A DNA stretch of 34,723 nt, taken from positions 1 to 34,723 of the forward strand of contig USHW01000021.1 in assembly GCA_900554545.1 (NCBI GenBank). The letters are read 5' to 3'. The notes under the pieces were generated by a model. That model was not told where the DNA came from and searched no databases. It worked only from the letters and a program-made list of their open reading frames with translations. Position 1 is the first letter of the stretch; each line of letters starts with the position of its first letter. Made by a program: the position numbers and the translations under genes. Source of the stretch: an uncultured Prevotella sp. GTDB taxonomy: Bacteria; Bacteroidota; Bacteroidia; Bacteroidales; Bacteroidaceae. This document shows positions 7,131 through 15,695 of this stretch, in pieces.

Positions 7131-9689
7131 TTATCGTGTTATCATGATTTTCTTCGTGGCCTTTCCGGCGGTCACTATGTACATTCCGGCCGGCAGGCTG
7201 AACCTCTGCGCCGCGCCCTGCGCCACTGTTCCGTGCTGCCGCCCGTCGGCGGTGAATATCCTGGCTGTTGTTTCCGTGCCGTTGACAACGGTCAGCAGGC
7301 CGCCGTCGGCGTAAGCTTTCAGGCCGCTGCCGCCGGTTACGTCGGTGATGCCTGAGCTTGTGTTTTCCTTCAGGCTGATGTTGCGCACGAGCAGGTCGCC
7401 GATGTGCGTGTCGCTCGTCACGTGTATTCCTATGCGGTAAGTGCCGCCCTGCGTCTCGGCGAAGGTGCCTTTAAGCGTTGTCCATTGCGTGTCGTCGTTG
7501 ACTTCAGTCAGGCTTATTACGCTGCGCGTCATGCTTCCGGCCGTCGGCTCCGTGCCTATGAACACTTCTATTTTCTCAGGTTCTCCGGGTATGCTGTTGA
7601 TGGCGTCTACGGCGATGTCGTAGCTCTTGCCTGCCTCCAGGCGGAATTTCGGGCTGATGAGCCAGTCGTCAGCCGTCGGCTCCGTCACGCTCCATTCGTA
7701 TATTGCGGCGCGGACGCTGGTTGAGTAGCTCCATGTGTAGCCGTCGTTGTTGGCGTCAACAATGCTCCATGTGTCGAAAGTCTGCGGTATCTCGAACGTC
7801 TCGTAGATGGGCAATGCCAGCTCGTCGCCTATGGTTACGAAGTTGCTCACAATCATGTCGCTCTCCTTGCCGGCGTATTTTGCCACGATGCCGTAGCTGT
7901 ACGTGCACATGTCGGTAGACGTAAGCTCGTCGGTGAACGTCGTGCCTTTCACGTCAGTGGCAACCCATGTATAGTCAGGATAGCGCTGTATGTCGTAAGT
8001 CACGGCTTCAAGGTCTACGTATCCGCCGTTCACGCTGCCGTCCGGCGCAGTCCATGTTACGGTCATCCGCGTGCCGTCGTTCGTGCATACGACGTTGCTT
8101 ACAGCCTTCGGCGTGTCGTTGCCCACGTACATGCGCCTGTTGGCAGGCTGGCCGTTGCCCTCGGCGTTGTACGGTATTACGGCGAACTCGTGCCATCCGT
8201 CAGCCCCGCAGCTCACGGGTATCTCTACGGCGGCTCCCGGACTGACGTCCTCGCGGACGGCATATTCCTTGTTGTCAACAAGCAGTTTCAGGCTTATAGT
8301 GCCCTCGAGCGGCTGCCCCCCGGTGTCTGACTCCGGGGCGTTGAGGCTCACCGTGCCCTCAAGGCTGCCTCCTTCAAACCTCGTCTCGAAGCCGCTTACT
8401 GCCGCAGGAGCCTTTGCGTTGAAGAACGGTTGGCGCACGAAGAGGCCCGTTATATGCTCTCCGTTGGCGAACCTGCCCACGAGCGTGGCCTCGCCCGTTG
8501 CGGTGTCAACCTTGTAAAGGCCGCTTTCGCTCTCGTTGGCCATCGCCCACCAGAACTCGCCGGTTGCCGGGTCGATGGTTGCCGACTGAAGCATCTTGCC
8601 CAGTTCGCGGAACCCCGTGTCGCCGATTTCTGTCAGCCGGGCGTCGTTCTTGTCGATGGCGTAGAGTATTCCGCCGTCTGAAATGCCGTACACCTGTCCC
8701 TTTGCGTCAACCGCTATGGCAACCATCATCTCGATGGGGGCGATAGGAGTCTTTACGCCCGTCAGCAAGTCCATGGAGCTGAAGACGTATTCTGTCGCCG
8801 TCTCGCCTATCGAGCAGCAGTACACATTGCCCGTTGTGGGGTCGTAAGCCATGTCGGAGGCGATGTATTGCATGCCTTCGTACATGGTGGACGATGTCGT
8901 GCCGCTCTCGAAGTCGTAGACGTTGTACACGGCGCGGACGGGGTTTCCCGTCATGAAAAGTGTGAAATAGTATTTCCCGTCAAGGTAGACACCGCCTCCG
9001 TTTGCTATGTAATCGGTGCGTGTGGCAACGGGTGTAAGCTCAATCTGCTCGCCCGGGACAAAGGAGTAGATGCCTGCGGTGAAGGAGTTGTCGTCATCCG
9101 TGACGATGGTTCCGTATAATACGGTTTCCGGCTGTGCCGGTGCTGCCTCGGTGACGGTTATGTTGTCAATGTCGACATACGACCAGAAGCCGCCCGAAAC
9201 GGCGTGGAAGCCTATGTGATACGTACCGTCAGCGGGTGGGGTGAACGTGGATTCAACAAGCTCGTAGTTTTTCGTCAGCGCCTTTTCCTGTATCAGCAGA
9301 CCTTCGGAAAGAGCCTCGTCGGAGGGAGTGTTGGCGACACCCAATTCGAGCTTCCCGTCCGAAGCCTTTGCGTTGAATGATATTGTATATGTATATCCGG
9401 CCTTCATGTCTATTCCGGAGGTTACCAGCCAGTCGTCATGGGCGTTCATGCCGGTGGTGCATCGTGTGTTCTCGCTGATTGTGTAGTAGTTCCAGCATTC
9501 CCCGTCATTGTTGACGTCGATTGTGGTGAACCTTGCCATGGCGTCAGGCGTGTCGAAAGTTTCGTTGAATACTACGTCTTGCGCATGCAGCCAGGAGCTT
9601 TGCAGCAGCATGACGGGCAGTAAAAACAGTAATACATGGTAAGAAGCCAGATGCTTGTTCTTACCTTTTCGCTGTTCGTCTTTTTTCAT
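7131..9689 (-). CDS. Large secreted protein with two choice-of-anchor-J-like modules, beta-propeller and sorting tail
   Basis: An 852-residue protein. A charged N-terminus precedes a hydrophobic signal segment (about 18-36, ending SSWLHAQ). Residues ~38-185 form a first choice-of-anchor-J / cleaved-adhesin-like module (FNETFDTPDAMARF, DDWLVTSGIDMKAG). Residues ~195-425 are propeller-like repeats with ATIDPATGEFWWAM-type strands. An Fn3-like domain is at ~530-625 (MTVTWTAPDG), and a second anchor-J module at ~640-795 (DDWLISPKFRLEAGKSYDI). The tail has ARIFTADGRQ and LPAGMYIVTAGKATKKIMI, a typical T9SS type A-like sorting domain. It is the longer paralogue of the neighbouring gene ending at 4821, and the pair probably arose by tandem duplication. 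A promoter is visible about 150 bp upstream. Cell-surface binding or adhesion is plausible; the ligand is unknown. Confidence 0.82.
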   Translation of the reverse strand: MKKDEQRKGKNKHLASYHVLLFLLPVMLLQSSWLHAQDVVFNETFDTPDAMARFTTIDVNNDGECWNYYTISENTRCTTGMNAHDDWLVTSGIDMKAGYTYTISFNAKASDGKLELGVANTPSDEALSEGLLIQEKALTKNYELVESTFTPPADGTYHIGFHAVSGGFWSYVDIDNITVTEAAPAQPETVLYGTIVTDDDNSFTAGIYSFVPGEQIELTPVATRTDYIANGGGVYLDGKYYFTLFMTGNPVRAVYNVYDFESGTTSSTMYEGMQYIASDMAYDPTTGNVYCCSIGETATEYVFSSMDLLTGVKTPIAPIEMMVAIAVDAKGQVYGISDGGILYAIDKNDARLTEIGDTGFRELGKMLQSATIDPATGEFWWAMANESESGLYKVDTATGEATLVGRFANGEHITGLFVRQPFFNAKAPAAVSGFETRFEGGSLEGTVSLNAPESDTGGQPLEGTISLKLLVDNKEYAVREDVSPGAAVEIPVSCGADGWHEFAVIPYNAEGNGQPANRRMYVGNDTPKAVSNVVCTNDGTRMTVTWTAPDGSVNGGYVDLEAVTYDIQRYPDYTWVATDVKGTTFTDELTSTDMCTYSYGIVAKYAGKESDMIVSNFVTIGDELALPIYETFEIPQTFDTWSIVDANNDGYTWSYSTSVRAAIYEWSVTEPTADDWLISPKFRLEAGKSYDIAVDAINSIPGEPEKIEVFIGTEPTAGSMTRSVISLTEVNDDTQWTTLKGTFAETQGGTYRIGIHVTSDTHIGDLLVRNISLKENTSSGITDVTGGSGLKAYADGGLLTVVNGTETTARIFTADGRQHGTVAQGAAQRFSLPAGMYIVTAGKATKKIMITR

Positions 9690-9841
9690 GTTTCTTGCGT
9701 TTTTATTCTTCTCCGTCCCCTTGGAGAAGTGTTGATAATGGAAAAAGCGTGGGAACTTAGCCTGTGCTTTTCAGGTAAACGCTCTTTTCAGTGATGTTTT
9801 TCCCATGGCGGATTTCGTGGTCTGAAAACCGTGTGTTTTTG

Positions 9842-9873
9842 CAAATATAGTAGTTTAGACGGTATGTTCCAAG
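9842..9873 (-). promoter_or_regulatory. Promoter of the 852-residue secreted-protein gene
   Basis: Read on the minus strand, CTTG (9870-9873) lies 20 bp upstream of TATATTTG (9842-9849). The latter is a perfect TAnnTTTG -7 box. The predicted leader is about 145 nt. The rest of 9690-10210 holds dyad array C and no credible gene. Confidence 0.65.
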
Positions 9874-9995
9874 ACTTTTTGTCGTAAAAATGCTGTTTTG
9901 TATATTAAATCTTCGCTTTGGGCGGTGTTTTCCTGTTATTCAGCCGGAGGCGTGTTGGGCGGCCGCCGTACATCCGGCGTTTTCTGAAACGTGGC

Positions 9996-10078
9996 CTTTC
10001 GCATTGCGAAAGGCCACGTTTTACAACATGAAAGGCCTTCTTTTGCACTGCAAAAGACGGCCTTTTGTAATACGTTGT
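9996..10078. repeat. 22-bp-period dyad array, copy C
   Basis: Units start at 9996 (CTTTCGCATTGCGAAAG, a near-perfect palindrome), 10018, 10040 (CTTTTGCACTGCAAAAG) and 10062, with spacers GCCAC, GCCTT and ACGGC. The array is about 120 bp upstream of the promoter of the gene starting at 9689. Confidence 0.88.
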
Positions 10079-10210
10079 CTGTCAGGCTGTTTCCGGTTCG
10101 GCCGATGCCGGTGAACGGCTTGCCTGTTGTTTGTCCTAACGGTGTTTGCCGCAGGGGGATTGCTTTCAGCTCCTTTAGTCCCCTCCGGCTTCCTTGGCTT
10201 CTTGTAGACG

Positions 10211-12700
10211 TCAGTCCATGCTTTCCATTCCGCCGTCTTCACCGCCCATGTTGGCGCTGTTGTTCACCTTCTTCTTGGGCGCTTTGGCCTTCATGTTGCC
10301 GAAGCTGTATGTCAGGGTGACGTTCAGCGTGCGGCCGCTTCCCCAGTTTTTCTGGCGGCGTGTGAAGGTCTCCGAGCTTGTAAAGTTCTCGAACTTGCGT
10401 GAGTTGAGGATGTCCCGGCAGTTGAGCGCGAGCGTCAGTTTGCGGTCGAGGAACGTCTTGCGCACACCGAAGTTCATGCTGAAGTTGGCCTTGCGGTATC
10501 CCTGCGTGATGACCTGTCGTGCGCGGTAGCGGCCCGTAAGCTGCACCGATATGTCGTAAGGCAGCATGAGCGACGCCTGCATTCGTGCGTTCCAGGTGAA
10601 GTTGTCGTCGCTTTCACCGGTGATGGTTTGCCCGTCAATGTTGTACTTGAAGCCGTTAAGCTTGTAGTAGTAGGCGTTGGCCGTGGTGGTGAGGTTGAGT
10701 ATCTTGAACAGCTGGTTCTTCATAACCAGCTCAAGGCCGGTGCTTACGCTGCTGGCAACGTTCATGTATGTGGAGTACATCTGGTTGTCGGTGGTGCTCT
10801 GGTAGTTGATGCGCTGGATTACGTCGTCAGTCGGGCGGTAGTACGCGCTGACGAGTACGGAGTTGGCGTTCCACGTCTTGAGGTAGTTCAGCGAGAACGA
10901 GTTGCTGTATTCCGGGGTAAGCCTCGGGTTACCGAACGAAATCATCGACGCGTCGCGCGTGTTGCGGAAGCTGTTTAGCTGGTGTCCGCGCGGACGGCGC
11001 AGGCGGCGCGTATAGTTGAGCTGCAGCTGCTGGCTGTCGTCGAACTGGTATGAGAGGAACACGCTGGGGAACAGCTGGAAGAAGTCCTTTTTGAACGGTT
11101 TGTCGCGCTTCGAGGGGTCATGCTCCTGCTCGTAGCTGTAGCTTGACGTGTTGACGCGCCAGTATTCGCCGCGCAGTCCGGCCATCACGCCGAGCTTGCC
11201 GAACTTCGTCGTCACCGTGGCGTACATCGCGTGCAGGTCTTGATTGTACATGAAGCGGTTGTAATACTCCTCGTCCTCCACGGCGTTTGCTCCGCTCCAC
11301 GACGTTTCGTCGATGTAGCTTTCCTGCGGAGAGTTCTCCCTGTCGAAGTTGCCTTGGTATCCGGCTTGCAGCAGCCAGCCGTCGGCTATCGGGTTTTCGT
11401 AGTCCAGCTTCACTTCCCACGAGTGGTTGCGCATGTACATCGGGCGGTACTGGTAGTCGTATTCCGTGGCTCCCGTGGGGTCGATGTAGGTCGTGCTGTC
11501 CTGGTAGATGTTCTCCTGGTCCATCCGCCAGTTGTGGTAATCCACCGTGAAGTCAAGGAAGTGCTTGTCGGTGAAGCTGTGGCGGTAGTTGAACTCGCCG
11601 TAGAGCATGCGCATGTCGTTGTGTCCCGACGAGTTGCGCAGCATTATGTAAGAGTCGTGTTCGGCGCCGATTGTTCCGTAGTGGTAGGGCGTTATGCCGC
11701 CGTTGTTGTGGCTTCCGAACATCGTCATGCCGGTAATCGAGAATGCGTCCTTGTCGGTTGCGTTGTAGGTCAGTCCTGCCCGTGCGAAGAGGTTGTTGCC
11801 CGTGCGGTCGTTCTCGGTGGAGTATGACTGGTATTCCCCCGTGTTCAGGTATTCTTGGTAGCTCTCCGAGCCGCCCTCGCTGGCGCGGTGGCGGTAGCCG
11901 ATGTTTGCGAAACCTTCCCACCGCCCTATGTTGAAGTTGATGTTTCCGCTCACGTTCGCGCTGCCGTTGGTGTTGCCTCCGCCCTGCACCGAGCCGTAGT
12001 ATCCGGCGGTGCGGTTCTTCTTCAGCACGATGTTTATTATGCCGGCGCTGCCTTCGGCGCTGAATTTTGCCGAGGGGTTGTCGATTACTTCTATGCGGTC
12101 GATGCTTTCGGATGGCAGCTGTTGCAGTATTTCGGCGCGGTTGTCGCTGGTCAGTCCGCTGGCCTTTCCGTTAATCCAAACCTCCACGCTGGTGTTGCCG
12201 CGCAGCGATATGTTGCCGTCGGTGTCGACCTCTACCGACGGAATGTTCTCCAGCACGTCGGTGGCGGCCATGCCGGCGTTGTTTATGTCCTGTGACACGT
12301 CGAACGACTTGCGGTCAACCTCGAGCCTCATGCCGGGGCGCTGCGCCGTCACGGTGACCTCTTCCAGCGTCTGGCTGTCCTCGGTCATGTGCATGTCGTT
12401 GAATAGTGCGTGCTTGTGTTGCTCTCCCACTGAGAAGTCGCGGCTCACCTCCGTGTAGCCGATGTATGACAGTTTCAGGGTATAGTCGCCGTAGGCCAGT
12501 TGCCTGATGTTGAACTGTCCCTTGTCGTCGGTCACCGCTCCTGTGACGAATTTCTGTGTGGCACGGTTGAAAATAGATACGTTCACGTATGACATCGGCT
12601 CACCGGTGGCCGAGTCGATAATCTTTCCTTTTGCGCTGCCTTGCGCGTGGCAGATGGCTGCGCACAACAAAAACATCCAAAAAGCGATAAGTTTCTTCAT
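10211..12700 (-). CDS. TonB-dependent outer-membrane receptor (CarboxypepD_reg-like N-domain, beta-barrel family)
   Basis: I start the gene at the ATG giving MKKLIAFWMFLLCAAICHAQ, a perfect signal peptide; an upstream in-frame ATG at 12760 would bury it. The resulting 829-residue protein begins with a carboxypeptidase-regulatory-like domain (~20-105, GKIIDSATGEPMSYVNVSI). A plug domain follows (~115-230, with LRGNTSVEVWINGKASG and a GSAGIINIVLKKN signature), then a long barrel rich in aromatic and polar strands. It best fits the outer-membrane beta-barrel family that lacks a SusD partner, and no SusD gene is next to it. The C-terminus has a Lys- and Gly-rich extension after the last barrel strand (ending GGMESMD). 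The substrate cannot be read from sequence. Its 5' region is shared with the divergent tRNA-Arg promoter. Confidence 0.9.
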   Translation of the reverse strand: MKKLIAFWMFLLCAAICHAQGSAKGKIIDSATGEPMSYVNVSIFNRATQKFVTGAVTDDKGQFNIRQLAYGDYTLKLSYIGYTEVSRDFSVGEQHKHALFNDMHMTEDSQTLEEVTVTAQRPGMRLEVDRKSFDVSQDINNAGMAATDVLENIPSVEVDTDGNISLRGNTSVEVWINGKASGLTSDNRAEILQQLPSESIDRIEVIDNPSAKFSAEGSAGIINIVLKKNRTAGYYGSVQGGGNTNGSANVSGNINFNIGRWEGFANIGYRHRASEGGSESYQEYLNTGEYQSYSTENDRTGNNLFARAGLTYNATDKDAFSITGMTMFGSHNNGGITPYHYGTIGAEHDSYIMLRNSSGHNDMRMLYGEFNYRHSFTDKHFLDFTVDYHNWRMDQENIYQDSTTYIDPTGATEYDYQYRPMYMRNHSWEVKLDYENPIADGWLLQAGYQGNFDRENSPQESYIDETSWSGANAVEDEEYYNRFMYNQDLHAMYATVTTKFGKLGVMAGLRGEYWRVNTSSYSYEQEHDPSKRDKPFKKDFFQLFPSVFLSYQFDDSQQLQLNYTRRLRRPRGHQLNSFRNTRDASMISFGNPRLTPEYSNSFSLNYLKTWNANSVLVSAYYRPTDDVIQRINYQSTTDNQMYSTYMNVASSVSTGLELVMKNQLFKILNLTTTANAYYYKLNGFKYNIDGQTITGESDDNFTWNARMQASLMLPYDISVQLTGRYRARQVITQGYRKANFSMNFGVRKTFLDRKLTLALNCRDILNSRKFENFTSSETFTRRQKNWGSGRTLNVTLTYSFGNMKAKAPKKKVNNSANMGGEDGGMESMD

Positions 12701-12764
12701 AACACTTATTCTGATTGTGATAATGTCAAAAAGTTTAATCGTTCGCATGTTTTTTTGCAAATAA

Positions 12765-12796
12765 TTTGGTTTTACGCCTTAAACAGATTACCTTTG
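12765..12796 (+). promoter_or_regulatory. Promoter of tRNA-Arg
   Basis: A textbook Bacteroidota promoter: TTTG (12765-12768), exactly 20 bp, then TACCTTTG (12789-12796). The tRNA begins 12 bp further on. It overlaps the 5' region of the divergent TonB receptor gene. Confidence 0.85.
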
Positions 12797-12807
12797 CACG
12801 CGGAATG

Positions 12808-12879
12808 GGTCTCATAGTTCAATGGATAGAACAAGTCTCTCCTAAAGATTAGATCCGAGTTCGATTCTCGGTGAGACCA
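12808..12879 (+). tRNA. tRNA-Arg, anticodon CCT
   Basis: A full cloverleaf of 72 nt. The acceptor GGTCTCA pairs with TGAGACC. The D stem is GTTC/GAAC and the anticodon stem AGTCT/AGATT (one G-T). The loop CTCCTAA places CCT at positions 34-36, so it reads AGG. The variable loop is AGAT, and the T stem CCGAG/CTCGG encloses TTCGATT. The discriminator is A and the 3' CCA is not encoded. Confidence 0.95.
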
Positions 12880-12890
12880 CTTTCTACGTC

Positions 12891-12940
12891 GTAAAGGGCG
12901 CGCAGACACATCGTTTGCGCGCCCTTTACGCTTTGTTTCA
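12891..12940 (+). terminator. Terminator after tRNA-Arg
   Basis: A perfect 14-bp stem, GTAAAGGGCGCGCA (12891-12904) with TGCGCGCCCTTTAC (12916-12929), is followed by GCTTTGTTTC. Confidence 0.85.
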
Positions 12941-13032
12941 GCCGTTCTTGCGTGTCGTCTTGACCGTTCTTTCTTCACAGTTTGTGCCGCTTCTGTAAGT
13001 CGCTGGCTGTCAGCGGCTTGCCGATATGTCGT

Positions 13033-13115
13033 CTTTCGCATTGCAAAACATGGCTTTTTAGCGTGTAAAAGGTGGCCTTTTGGAAGGCAAAAGGCCACCT
13101 CTTGCGCGACATTCA
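13033..13115. repeat. 22-bp-period dyad array, copy D
   Basis: Units start at 13033 (CTTTCGCATTGCAAAAC), 13055, 13077 (CTTTTGGAAGGCAAAAG) and 13099 (degenerate), with spacers ATGGC, GTGGC and GCCAC. The array ends about 20 bp before the -33 box of the downstream TonB gene, the closest array-to-promoter spacing in the window. Confidence 0.85.
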
Positions 13116-13133
13116 AAATACCTACTTTTGGCG

Positions 13134-13165
13134 ATTGCGGCTTTTCTGCCTTGTCGCTAACTTTG
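13134..13165 (+). promoter_or_regulatory. Promoter of the TonB - DUF4374 - PepSY operon
   Basis: ATTG (13134-13137), 20 bp, then TAACTTTG (13158-13165), a perfect TAnnTTTG box. The start codon chosen at 13199 leaves a leader of about 28 nt. Confidence 0.75.
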
Positions 13166-13198
13166 CAGCGCGAAATCATAGATAAGGAAATCAGTATC

Positions 13199-15592
13199 AT
13201 GTGTGTATTTAAAAGATTGAAAGCAACGCTGTTGTCAACGCTGTTAGCCGTTTCCGTATCACTTTGGGCACAAGGCGGCGTCGACGGGATGATATCTGGC
13301 CGCGTCGTCTCCGACGGCAAGGCCGCGGTAAGTTACGCCACGGTGAAACTCAAGGGGACGGGCTACGGCAGCGCGACCAACGGCGAGGGGATATACCATG
13401 TCAAGGCTCCGGCAGGCGATTACACGCTTGTCGTGTCGGCCGTTGGCTACGAGACGGTGGAGAAAAAAGTCACCCTCCACGCAGGCGAACGCCTCAAGAT
13501 GAATGTCCGCATACGCGAGGACGCCATACAGCTGGCCGAGGTCTCGGTGGTGTCGGCCGGCGTCAGCCGTGTCAAGAACTCGGCTTACAACGCCGTGGCG
13601 GTTGACACGCGCGGCATGCTTAACACCACAAAGACCCTTAGCGAGGCCCTTGCCAAGGCTCCCGGACTTAAGCTGAGGGAGAGCGGCGGAGTAGGTTCGG
13701 ACATGAACCTGATGCTCGACGGCTTCAGCGGAAAGCACGTAAAGGTGTTCATCGACGGCGTGCCGCAGGAGGGAGTGGGCGGCTCGTTCGGCCTTAACAA
13801 CATACCCGTGAACTTCGCCGAGCGCATAGAAGTATATAAAGGTGTGGTGCCCGTGGGCTTCGGAACCGACGCTATCGGCGGCGTTATCAACATCGTTACC
13901 AACAGGAAACGGCGCGAGTGGTTTCTCGACGCGGCGTATTCTTACGGCTCGTTCAACACCCACAAGTCGCACGTAAACTTCGGCCAGGCCTTCAGGAACG
14001 GCTTTACTTACGAGATAAACGCCTTCCAGAACTACTCCGACAACGACTATTATGTGGACGCTCCTGTGCTCGACTTCGCCACTGGAGCGCTCGACACCAA
14101 GACGCTCCGCCGCGTAAAGCGTTTCAACGACACGTACCACAACGAGGCGGTGGCGGCAAAGGTGGGCTTCACCGGCCTGCCGTGGGCCGACCGCATCATG
14201 CTCGGCTTCACCTGGTCGCACATGTACAAGGACATACAGACTGGCGTAAGGCAGAAGACAGTGTTCGGTCAGAAGCACCGTTACGGCCACTCCCTCATGC
14301 CGTCTTTCGAGTACTCGAAGCGCAACCTCTTCCTGAAGGGGCTTAGCCTTGTGGCCACTGCCAACTACAACCGTAACTCAACGACCAACGTTGACACCGC
14401 AACCTACCGCTATAACTGGCTGGGCGAGCGGCAGAAAAAGAACGACCCGGGAGAGCAGTCGTACCAGTACATGCGCTCGGACAACGACAACTGGAACGCC
14501 ACCGTTACCCTGAACTACCGCATCGCGCACGGCCACACGCTCACGTTCAACAACGTTTTCAACGCGTTCCGCCGCGAGAACACCTCCTTATTATATAACA
14601 CCGAGACGACGGAAGCCATCGCAAAGCAGTCGCGAAAGAACATCGCGGGCCTGTCTTACCGCCTTATGCCGTCGGAAAAATGAAACATCTCCGTTTTCGG
14701 AAAGTATTACAGCCTCTACGTTGCAGGCCCTGTGGCCACCGACGAGAACGCATCCGACTTTGTAAGACGTTCGCGGACGCTCGACTCCTGGGGCTTCGGC
14801 GCGGCCGGAACGTACTTCATCCTGCCCGGACTTCAGGCCAAGCTGTCATACGAAAAGGCGTACCGCCTGCCAACGGTGGAGGAGATGTTCGGCGACGAAG
14901 ACCTTGAGACGGGCAGCGTAATGCTGCGTCCGGAGCAGAGCCACAACGTAAACGTGAACCTAAGTTACCAGAAGACGCTCGGCCAGCACTCGCTCTACGC
15001 CGAGGCAGGCTTCATCTACCGCGACACGCGCGACTACATCCAGCGCAGCATCGCCAGCCTTAGCGGCAACCGCGAGGGCGCGTATTACGAGAACTACGGC
15101 AAGGTGAAGACCGTCGGCTACAACTTCTCCGTGCGCTATAACCTTGGCCGGTGGCTTAGCGTCGGCGGCAACTTCACCCACATGGACGTTGAGGACAACG
15201 AGCGGCTGATGACCGGCAGCACATCCGTCGCCAACCCCATGTACGGCTCGCGTATGCCCAACGTGCCCTATCAGTTCGCCGACAGCGACGTGAACCTGTA
15301 CTGGCACGACCTCGGAGGGAAAGGAAACGTGCTCACGCTGACCTACGACAACCAGTATCTGCACAGCTTCTGCTACTACTCCGACGGCCTTAGCGCGGTC
15401 AACTTGTCTGACTACATGGTGCCTACGCAGTTCTCCCACAACCTCACTCTTTCCTACAGCATCTGCCGCGGACGGTATAACTTCTCGTTAGAGTGCCGCA
15501 ACTTCACCGACGAAAACCTCTACGACAACTTCAGTCTGCAAAAAGCCGGCCGCGCGTTCTACGGCAAAGTGAGGGTGAACCTTGGCAAGTGA
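13199..15592 (+). pseudogene. TonB-dependent receptor interrupted by one in-frame TGA (XusA-like position)
   Basis: The reading frame from ATG 13199 runs to a TGA at 14681-14683 and then continues open in the same frame to the TGA at 15592. There is no frameshift. The whole frame would encode 797 residues, a normal receptor length. Before the stop are a signal peptide (ends VSLWAQ), a carboxypeptidase-like domain (GRVVSDGKAAVSYATVKLKG), a TonB plug (LMLDGFSGKHVKVFIDGVPQ, then GFGTDAIGGVINIVTN) and the first half of the barrel. After it come strands such as NISVFGKYYSLYVAG, YEKAYRLPTVEEMFGDEDL, and a terminal barrel strand ending GKVRVNLGK. The residue lost fits Trp (TGG to TGA, one G-to-A change). 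It may be a recent nonsense mutation, a strain variant or a sequencing error. The start was moved from 13151 to 13199 because that ATG begins the signal peptide and follows the promoter. Confidence 0.88.
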
Positions 15593-15695
15593 AGAGTGAA
15601 GAACTAAGAGTGAAGAATTCAATAGCTTACCCCTATCGGGTCTATCAGCCCTATCTGTCCTATTAAAACAATATTAATCATCAATCAATAAATCA
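15593..15695. repeat. Polarised word repeats between the TonB and DUF4374 genes
   Basis: The receptor's TGA stop is the first part of TGAAGAGTGAAGAAC / AGAGTGAAGAATTC words (15590-15620). Then come pyrimidine-rich CTATCGGG / CTATCAGC / CTATCTGT words (15631-15665), and an AT-rich leader up to the ATG at 15696. Confidence 0.6.

Noticed and set aside
12772..13320. 182-codon minus-strand open frame
   Set aside because: It runs through the tRNA-Arg gene, its terminator and dyad array D; the SHRESNSDLIF-type segment is translated tRNA.
14681..14683. TGA as selenocysteine or reassigned Trp codon
   Set aside because: The site fits Trp, not Cys/Sec; no SECIS-like hairpin stands out, and several genes here clearly end with TGA.
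14680..14907. Frameshift explanation for the split TonB receptor
   Set aside because: The two halves are in the same frame (13199 and 14732 are congruent modulo 3); only a TGA separates them. The small open frame at 14680 is a shadow.
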